Translations under genes and position numbers: made by a program
In this document: one piece after another, positions 5,327 through 10,051 of the stretch
Layout of the letters: each line of letters starts with the position of its first letter
How positions within the stretch are numbered: position 1 is the first letter of the stretch
Assembly (NCBI GenBank): GCA_937925645.1
Contig: CALAMB010000175.1
Location: 1 to 10,051, forward strand
Origin: an uncultured Acidobacteriota bacterium
GTDB lineage: Bacteria > Acidobacteriota > JAAYUB01
Direction of reading: 5' to 3'
Length of the DNA stretch: 10,051 bases
The notes under the pieces: model-generated
The model's database searches: none
What the model was told of the DNA's origin: nothing
The model's input: the letters and a program-made list of their open reading frames with translations, nothing else

Positions 5327-5992
5327 ATGGATGAGAGAGCCAAGAATAAGGCCTTCAATAGGGCCTTAAGCCCATTTCACGCCGGCACTGTCCCAGAGCT
5401 CGAAGGTGATGATGATCTCCGAGGACATTGCGTGGAAGTGCTGAAAAGTGAGCGGGAAGCCATTCTGGCCTCTATCACGGAACCGGAAGATGACAGCTAT
5501 GATTCCAAGACCCGTTATGAGGAAGCCGTCAAACAACAGATGATTCGCATCGTTCTGCGGGAAAGGCGGAAATGGAAGCGGCAGGCGAACAGGGAGTGCG
5601 CCAGGCAGAACCGCGCTAAAATCAAGTTTCATCACGAACTCGAGGTGCTCCGGGCGGCAGTCAATGCAAGAGAGACCCCATGGCGCACCTTAAAAATGAC
5701 TGCCGAATGGGGTGGGGCGGGCGTGATCATAACTGCCAACTCAAAACGCCCCCGGGGCGAGAGTGACTTTTTCGTGCAGATGGCAGACCCGCGTCCAGTG
5801 GTTTGGCTCCTGGTCACCCTGCGCGATGCTGACGACGAACTCTCTCACTGGATGCGCGATCACGCAGTCTATGAAAAGATCGCCCGGGTCGCCGCTGAAA
5901 TCTGGGAAAGGCACAGCGGCTCTCCCCCCAATGAAAGGGAGCTGCTCAACGAAGTGATCGATAGAATGAGCGGATTTTGGGAGCAGACATGA
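5327..5992 (+). CDS. Protein of unknown function, charged helical middle (221 aa)
   Basis: ATG at 5327 follows AGAGG at 5317-5321 by 5 nt. I recognise no domain. Residues 60-110 are rich in Arg, Lys and Glu and almost continuously helical (RIVLRERRKWKRQANREC), which could be a coiled coil or a nucleic-acid-binding helix. The C-terminal half contains strand-like segments AGVIITAN and VVWLLVTLRD and a helix ending ERHSG. No membrane segment or signal peptide is seen. The TGA overlaps the ATG of the next gene as ATGA (5989-5992), so this protein and the 191-aa protein are translationally coupled and likely form a pair. Confidence 0.75.
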   Translation: MDERAKNKAFNRALSPFHAGTVPELEGDDDLRGHCVEVLKSEREAILASITEPEDDSYDSKTRYEEAVKQQMIRIVLRERRKWKRQANRECARQNRAKIKFHHELEVLRAAVNARETPWRTLKMTAEWGGAGVIITANSKRPRGESDFFVQMADPRPVVWLLVTLRDADDELSHWMRDHAVYEKIARVAAEIWERHSGSPPNERELLNEVIDRMSGFWEQT

Positions 5993-6564
5993 GTGGCAAG
6001 ATGAAAGACTCCTGCCCACTTAACAACCTTGAATTTCTTGACCACTTGCATGGGGACTCTGACTTTGCAGTCATTTCAGCCGCTCTGCCCCATGCAGGGA
6101 TGAAGGAAAACTACCGACGACACTGCAATTTGATTGTGGAGGCCAGGAAGTATGGTTACTACATCCTGGTGATCCAATGGTTGGAGAACGGGTCGCTCTC
6201 TGAAGAGGAGTTGCTGTTTCTTCCAAACATCAGGGAGAAGGAAGCCATTGAGCTCGGGCGAAGGTACGATCAGGCCAGCATACTCTTCAAGAATGTTGCC
6301 GGTTTTTTTGAGTTGACCACTTCGGAATGGGGCGATCATGGAATCGGTGAAACAATCAGGTTCTACTCAAGGAATGCGAGAATTTCAGAGAAGGATTTCG
6401 CGGAGGCCTTTTCGCAGTGGCGACAGAGAGATCGGGCTGCCCTGAACACAAAGACATCTTCCTCACAGCTGATGTCTATCAGGGCATATATTCACAGGGT
6501 GGTTTTTGCTGCGAACCCCGACGGTAGCCGGCCAAAGTACTTAGTGTATGAATACAAAGGCTGA
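5989..6564 (+). CDS. DUF3293-like protein (191 aa)
   Basis: The ATG at 5989 overlaps the previous stop (ATGA) and follows GGGAG by 5 nt; a TTG at 5977 in the same frame is less likely. The segment FAVISAALPHAGMKENYRRH (26-45), then LIVEARKYGY (48-57), SEEELLFLPNIREKEAIELG (71-90) and YDQASILF (93-100) follow the order of the DUF3293 family as I know it: I(S/T)A, an EN..R turn, a helix ending in G-Y, an acid-rich strand and a final Q-A/S-(V/I) strand. That family has no established biochemical role. The last 60 residues are extra and end with two strand-like segments (RVVFAAN, KYLVYEY). The neighbour upstream is its likely partner. The assignment is from motif memory, not from a search. Confidence 0.6.
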   Translation: MSGKMKDSCPLNNLEFLDHLHGDSDFAVISAALPHAGMKENYRRHCNLIVEARKYGYYILVIQWLENGSLSEEELLFLPNIREKEAIELGRRYDQASILFKNVAGFFELTTSEWGDHGIGETIRFYSRNARISEKDFAEAFSQWRQRDRAALNTKTSSSQLMSIRAYIHRVVFAANPDGSRPKYLVYEYKG

Positions 6565-6567
6565 TCT

Positions 6568-6602
6568 AATTATCGAATAATTTCACCATACAAACGATTA
6601 TT
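6568..6602. promoter_or_regulatory. AT-rich palindromes in the gap before the MBL gene, candidate promoter/operator
   Basis: AATTAT-CGA-ATAATT (6568-6582) is a perfect 15-nt dyad. AATAAT (6576-6581) also pairs with ATTATT (6597-6602). Both lie in a 55-bp gap that is clearly AT-rich against the downstream gene. A weak -10-like GATTAT (6596-6601) is present, with no good -35. The gap may hold the promoter of the MBL-HIT-HNH unit, but the evidence is only the palindromes and the composition. Confidence 0.3.
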
Positions 6603-6619
6603 GAAGTTGGGACTAGAAA

Positions 6620-7867
6620 ATGATCATGTGTGTGCATCGGGGCAGTAATCAAATCGGCGGTTCCTGCCTGGAGCTGAAGTCAGGTGTGAGCAGCATATTG
6701 TTGGATTACGGACTGCCACTCGATGATATCGAGATATCTTCGGCCCGATCCCGAAATCAGATTCCACAGCAATGTCTGCTTCCACTGACAGGATTACATA
6801 AAGAAGAAAGTCCCCGGTTTGACGGGATCCTTCTCAGCCATGCCCATCCGGACCACCACGGGCTGCTGGGGTACGTCCACCCGGAGATCCCGGTCTATGC
6901 CAACCAGGAGACGCAGGAACTGCTGAGTATCGGCCAGTATTTCCGACCGGCCGCGCCGCCCGTGCGGAACCTAAGGACCATCGCCGCCGGGGAACCGTTC
7001 ACTGTCGGGGCGTTCCGGGTCACGCCGCACCTGATGGACCACTCGGCCTACGGGGCGCTGGCGTTCCTCGTCGAAGCGGGGGAAAAGCGGGTGTTCTACA
7101 GCGGCGACTTCCGGGGGCACGGGCGGAAGCGCGAGGTGTTCGATCAACTTCTGGCAGATCCGCCGGCGCCCGTGGACGCGCTAGTCATGGAAGGCACCGT
7201 CCTGGGCCGGGCGGAGACGGGTCTGCCCAGCGAGAAGGCGGTGCAGAACGAACTGGAGCGAATCCTCCGGTCGCGCAGCGATCTGACGTTCATTGCCTTC
7301 TCGTCCCAGAACACCGACCGGCTTGAATCCGTCTTCTATGCCTGCCTCCGCACCGGCAAGACGTTGGTGATCGATCCGTACACGGCATTCATCCTGGACA
7401 GGCTCGGCGGAAAGCTGCCTCAATACTATGACAAGGGAATCAATATCTTTTTCGGTTCGAGTTCACACACCAGCCGGATGGCTAAGCGGGATGATTTATG
7501 GCGTTTCAAACCCGCCAAGATAAGCTTTCAAGATATTCTTGAAAAGCGGTGTGAGATGGTGATCAAAAACAACTTCGCCGTCCGGAAAAAATTCGCCAGC
7601 ACCGGGGAACTGGGCGGTGCGGCGCTGGTTTACAGCCAGTGGTGGGGCTACTACGACAGCGAGCGGGAGTTCTGGGCCGCCCACGGCATCGAGCCGATCC
7701 ACGTGCATACCAGCGGTCACGCGTTCGTCGCCGATCTCCAGGCGCTGGTCCGGGCGCTACAGCCCCGCCGGATTATCCCCATCCACACCCAACGTCCCGA
7801 GGCTTACGCAGCCCTCTTCGGTCCGGAGGTCCAATGTCTGCCCGATGGCCAGATTCTGGAGATCTAG
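6620..7867 (+). CDS. Beta-CASP metallo-beta-lactamase fold nuclease, RNase J/CPSF-like (415 aa)
   Basis: Start at 6620 follows GGGA by 7 nt; an in-frame ATG at 6626 is possible. The signature HRGSNQIGGSCLEL (6-19) is followed by the metal site LSHAHPDHHG (72-81: H74, H76, D78, H79), then H141 in MDHSAYG and D163 in YSGDFRGHG. The beta-CASP domain follows: acidic motif A as MEGTVLGR (E191), a helical/strand region TFIAFSSQNTDR and LVIDPYTAF, motif B as HTSGHA (H367) and motif C as IIPIHT (H389). The catalytic set of a two-metal nuclease of this group is complete, so cleavage of RNA or DNA phosphodiesters is the likely activity; the substrate is unknown. GC content is mosaic, low for the first ~200 bp and around 7400-7600, high elsewhere. 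HIT and HNH genes follow, 20 nt and then an overlap away. Confidence 0.9.
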   Translation: MIMCVHRGSNQIGGSCLELKSGVSSILLDYGLPLDDIEISSARSRNQIPQQCLLPLTGLHKEESPRFDGILLSHAHPDHHGLLGYVHPEIPVYANQETQELLSIGQYFRPAAPPVRNLRTIAAGEPFTVGAFRVTPHLMDHSAYGALAFLVEAGEKRVFYSGDFRGHGRKREVFDQLLADPPAPVDALVMEGTVLGRAETGLPSEKAVQNELERILRSRSDLTFIAFSSQNTDRLESVFYACLRTGKTLVIDPYTAFILDRLGGKLPQYYDKGINIFFGSSSHTSRMAKRDDLWRFKPAKISFQDILEKRCEMVIKNNFAVRKKFASTGELGGAALVYSQWWGYYDSEREFWAAHGIEPIHVHTSGHAFVADLQALVRALQPRRIIPIHTQRPEAYAALFGPEVQCLPDGQILEI

Positions 7868-7887
7868 TACGGAGGCAAGGCAACACG

Positions 7888-8274
7888 ATGAGTCAAATTT
7901 GTCCTTTCTGCAAACTTGAGCAAGGACGGGCCTTTCTAGAAAACGACCTTGCCCTAGCGTTGAGGGATGGATTTCCGGTGTCGCCTGGGCATACTCTGGT
8001 CATCCCCAAACGGCACATAGGGTCGCTGTTCGAAGCCACGGCGGAGGAGCGGCGGGCGCTGTTCGACTTGCTGGCGGCGGCTCAGTCGCGGCTGCTGGAG
8101 TCACACCGGCCCGACGGCTTCAACATCGGGATCAACGACGGCGCCGCGGCGGGCCAGACGGTGATGCACTTGCACATTCACCTGATCCCGCGATACGCCG
8201 GCGACGTGGCGGACCCGCGCGGAGGCGTACGTTGGATCTTCCCGGATAAAGCGCCGTACTGGAAGGACCAATGA
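7888..8274 (+). CDS. HIT-family nucleotide hydrolase/transferase (128 aa)
   Basis: The start ATG at 7888 follows AAGG by 7 nt and GGAGG by 12 nt. The frame is open further upstream but would only overlap the MBL gene and add a non-HIT sequence. The N-terminus MSQICPFC carries the CxxC seen in many HIT proteins. SPGHTLVIPKRHIGSL (32-47) is the conserved strand region, and HLHIH (94-98) is the catalytic histidine triad (H94, H96, H98) preceded by GQTVMHL. The C-terminus has DPRGGVRWIFPDKAPYW. HIT proteins act on dinucleoside polyphosphates or nucleotidyl adducts such as AMP-linked intermediates, usually in the cytosol. Its TGA overlaps the ATG of the HNH gene (ATGA at 8271-8274). With nucleases on both sides, a role in removing nucleotide adducts or making a signal nucleotide is conceivable but is inference. 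Confidence 0.93.
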   Translation: MSQICPFCKLEQGRAFLENDLALALRDGFPVSPGHTLVIPKRHIGSLFEATAEERRALFDLLAAAQSRLLESHRPDGFNIGINDGAAAGQTVMHLHIHLIPRYAGDVADPRGGVRWIFPDKAPYWKDQ

Positions 8275-9257
8275 CCGCCTTGGAGCACTACTGCCACCTC
8301 TTCGCCCGGCTGCGGCGCGCGCCCGGCCCGGTCTGGGGGCCGTCCACGAAGCGGCGCGCGCCCCACAAGCCGCTGCTGCTGCTGTCCATCTTGGACCTGG
8401 TCGCCCGTGGCACCCTGACGTCCAGCTTCATCGACATCACGGGGGATCTGAACGAGCTGAACGAACTCTTCACCGGGTACTGGCGCCGCGTCGTCCCCCT
8501 GGAACAGAAGAGCAGCATCGCCTTTCCGTTCTCGCGCCTCCACAATGAACCCTTCTGGGAGCTAGTGCCCCTCCCCGGCAAGGCCATCGACCGAGCCACG
8601 CTCAGCTCCATCAGCACAGTGGTTCAGCTCCGCGGCGTCGCCATCGGGGCGCGGATGGTCGAGGAGCTGTTTTTCCTTATACAGCAAGCGGAGGGGCGCG
8701 CCTCCTTGCGGGGCGTGCTGCTTCACAGCTGTTTTGCCGAGCCGGCGCTGTCTGCACTGGAGCAGCAGGTGGCGATCAACGCGGAGGCTTTCGAGTACGG
8801 GCGGGACCTTCTGGAAAAGGCCCAACAGCCGCTGGTCCGGGATCCCGGAGAACCGGAAGACGTGCCGGCAGCCGCACGCAACCAGGGCTTTCGACGCGTG
8901 GTGGTGAGCTGCTATGACCACCGCTGCGCCCTCTGCGGAGTGCGCATCCTCACCCCCGAAGGGCACACGGCCGTGGACGCCGCCCACATCATTCCGTGGG
9001 CCATCAGTCACAACGACGACATCCGGAACGGGATGGCGCTGTGCAAGCTCTGCCACTGGGCCTTCGATGAGGGGATGCTCGGAGTCGCCGGCGATTACAC
9101 GGTCCTCGCCTCCCGCCAAATCGGCACCAGCCCGAATGTGCCCGGTTTCTTGCTGACCCTCGCCGGCCGGGGGATGATCCCGCCAGCAGACCGGATCCTG
9201 TGGCCGGCGCAGCACTCGTTGAGCTGGCACCGTCAGCAGTTCCGGCTGTCCGATTGA
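8271..9257 (+). CDS. HNH endonuclease with SBD/ScoMcrA-like N-terminal domain (328 aa)
   Basis: Starts with an ATGA overlap. The N-terminal part has APHKPLLLLSILDLVARG (30-47), FTGYWRRV (67-74) and FPFSRLHNEPFWEL (85-98), the order I associate with the sulfur-binding (SBD) or ScoMcrA-type head domain of type IV restriction enzymes. The C-terminal HNH part has C219-x2-C222 (CALC), the histidine in AAHIIP (H239), N253 in RNGMALC, and C258-x2-C261 followed by H262 in CHWAFDEG. Four cysteines can hold the structural zinc and the catalytic residues are present. It is probably a modification-dependent DNA endonuclease. Proteins with this layout cut phosphorothioated DNA, but the Cys-/Pro-rich pocket residues that decide this cannot be judged by eye. 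No dnd or ssp genes are in the window. The stop is followed after 42 bp by the convergent minus-strand pair. Confidence 0.88.
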   Translation: MTALEHYCHLFARLRRAPGPVWGPSTKRRAPHKPLLLLSILDLVARGTLTSSFIDITGDLNELNELFTGYWRRVVPLEQKSSIAFPFSRLHNEPFWELVPLPGKAIDRATLSSISTVVQLRGVAIGARMVEELFFLIQQAEGRASLRGVLLHSCFAEPALSALEQQVAINAEAFEYGRDLLEKAQQPLVRDPGEPEDVPAAARNQGFRRVVVSCYDHRCALCGVRILTPEGHTAVDAAHIIPWAISHNDDIRNGMALCKLCHWAFDEGMLGVAGDYTVLASRQIGTSPNVPGFLLTLAGRGMIPPADRILWPAQHSLSWHRQQFRLSD

Positions 9258-9299
9258 CCCAATCTCATTTTGCGGGGACACACGACGGCGCGGGAATCT

Positions 9300-9863
9300 T
9301 CAGTACCGCGGAGTGATGCCCATGGAATTCGCCAGAAGATGAATTAAGTAGCGGTACAGGCCGGACTTGTTTCGGACGCGGAGCCGCCCGGCCAGGGCGT
9401 CCACCTCGGCAATGGCGTCCTGGGGGAGCAGGAAGGACATGGTCCGCTTGGCGTGGCCGGACACCAGCCGGCTCTCCGGAAAACTCTGAAAATCCGCATC
9501 AGTCATCCGGGTGCATGATTGGATGACATGGACCAGCGTGCCCGCGTTCCCCTTGTCCAACTTAAAACTGATCTCCCGGAACAGGCCGAGGGTGACGGTG
9601 TCGATAGCAAAACTGATATATCGGTGCGGCTGGGCAGCGGTTGACGCTCTGTCCGCCTGAGGGATTGACTCGGCTTTCTTGGGCGTGTCCACTTTTTGAG
9701 ATCTCTTCCGGTTCTTCCGCGGTGGGGTTGCCTTTCTTGCGGGTCCTGCGGAGGCCTCGGAAGCTCTTTGAGCCCCACCGTCCGCCGTGGCGCGGTCGAT
9801 CCATTCATCAACTGAGGAGGGCGGCTGCGGGGTCGGTTTAATTTTACGACGCAGTTCCACCAT
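9300..9863 (-). CDS. Tandem ribbon-helix-helix DNA-binding protein, partition-type partner of ParA (187 aa)
   Basis: Minus strand, ATG at 9863-9861 behind GGGGG, overlapping the end of the ParA-like gene by 20 nt. Residues 1-78 are rich in Pro, Lys, Arg and Ala and look disordered (for example ATPPRKNRKRSQK). Two RHH-like units follow. Unit 1 starts RYISF (81-85) and unit 2 starts RTMSF (140-144). At a constant 59-residue offset they share R, SF, L102/L161, N106/N165 and L110/L169, giving strand-helix-helix in each (second unit: AIAEVDALAGRL, then NKSGLYRYLIHLL). A tandem layout like this is known for TraY of plasmid F; small RHH proteins such as ParG and CopG are the classical ParA partners or regulators. 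Expected roles are binding a centromere and repressing its own operon. Confidence 0.7.
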   Translation of the reverse strand: MVELRRKIKPTPQPPSSVDEWIDRATADGGAQRASEASAGPARKATPPRKNRKRSQKVDTPKKAESIPQADRASTAAQPHRYISFAIDTVTLGLFREISFKLDKGNAGTLVHVIQSCTRMTDADFQSFPESRLVSGHAKRTMSFLLPQDAIAEVDALAGRLRVRNKSGLYRYLIHLLANSMGITPRY

Positions 9864-10051
9864 AGAGAACCCCCTGCAATTCCTGGTAGAAGGCGGTCAT
9901 CTCCCGGGCGGCCAGAAGGTCGCGGGAACGGCCCTCGGCCTCGGTGACGGCGCGGCCGTCGCCGGCGGAGTACTTGTAGGCGACGCGGCCGCAAATGTGG
10001 GTGTCCATGAAGCGGACCTCGTAGCCGGCCTCGAACTCGGCCTTGGCGGAG
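9844..10051 (-). CDS. ParA-family ATPase, C-terminal fragment (cut by window edge)
   Basis: On the minus strand the frame enters from the window edge (first full codon at 10050) and ends with TAA at 9846-9844, giving 68 residues. The sequence includes YEVRFMDTHICGRVAYKYSAG and later AVTEAEG, then AAREMTAFYQELQ. This has the pattern of a ParA C-terminus: a strand with T-x-I-x-x-R, a short surface loop, a small-residue stretch and a final helix with E-M-x-x-x-Y. The Walker motifs would lie to the right of the window and cannot be seen. The 20-nt overlap with the RHH gene and the similar GC-rich composition suggest one operon. Other P-loop ParA/MinD relatives cannot be excluded from the fragment alone. 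Confidence 0.65.
   Translation of the reverse strand, partial: SAKAEFEAGYEVRFMDTHICGRVAYKYSAGDGRAVTEAEGRSRDLLAAREMTAFYQELQGVLYGGTAS

Noticed and set aside
5361..5373. GGGC-CTTAA-GCCC hairpin early in the 221-aa gene
   Set aside because: Four-base arms inside a coding sequence are expected by chance, and nothing else supports a regulatory role.
9258..9299. Possible bidirectional terminator between the HNH and RHH genes
   Set aside because: The 42-bp gap has no stem-loop with a T-run on either strand.

Overview
The window is GC-rich bacterial DNA with dense coding, clear Shine-Dalgarno sites and several 4-nt ATGA stop/start overlaps. The sequence does not identify the organism. No rRNA, tRNA, transposase, integrase or CRISPR array was found. 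The gene content looks like an accessory region, most likely a defence or genomic island, possibly on an element with its own partition genes.

Layout. At the left edge a minus-strand gene, cut by the window start, encodes the N-terminus of a winged-HTH regulator of the kind usually followed by a WYL domain. It diverges from a plus-strand array across a 182-bp intergenic region with two dyads (318-347 and 365-383). The array runs from 428 to 9257. It begins with a 744-aa protein carrying two AAA+ ATPase domains and a 243-aa protein with an HTH-like N-terminus. A degraded stretch follows (3415-3813), holding a 67-codon ORF with an early in-frame stop. The last 15 residues of that ORF resemble the last 15 of the AAA+ protein (both end K-K/R-I-G-F). 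Then come an acidic 100-aa protein coupled to a HAD-superfamily protein, and an AT-richer insert-like block (about 4536-6620). That block holds a 206-aa protein of unassigned function and a coupled pair, 221 aa of unknown function and 191 aa DUF3293-like. The array ends with a beta-CASP metallo-beta-lactamase nuclease, a HIT-family protein and an HNH endonuclease whose N-terminus looks like a sulfur-binding (SBD/ScoMcrA-type) domain.

At the right edge, convergent to the array, a minus-strand pair encodes the C-terminus of a ParA-like ATPase and a 187-aa protein with two tandem ribbon-helix-helix repeats at a fixed 59-residue offset. This is a partition-type module.

How the parts may work together (inference). 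A WYL-type regulator could repress the array through the dyads, as BrxR/CapW-type regulators do for other defence operons. The AAA+ protein and its 243-aa neighbour look like one unit, and the MBL-HIT-HNH trio like a second, nuclease-bearing unit. The AT-richer genes between them look like independently acquired cargo. None of the combinations matches a named defence system that I recognise.
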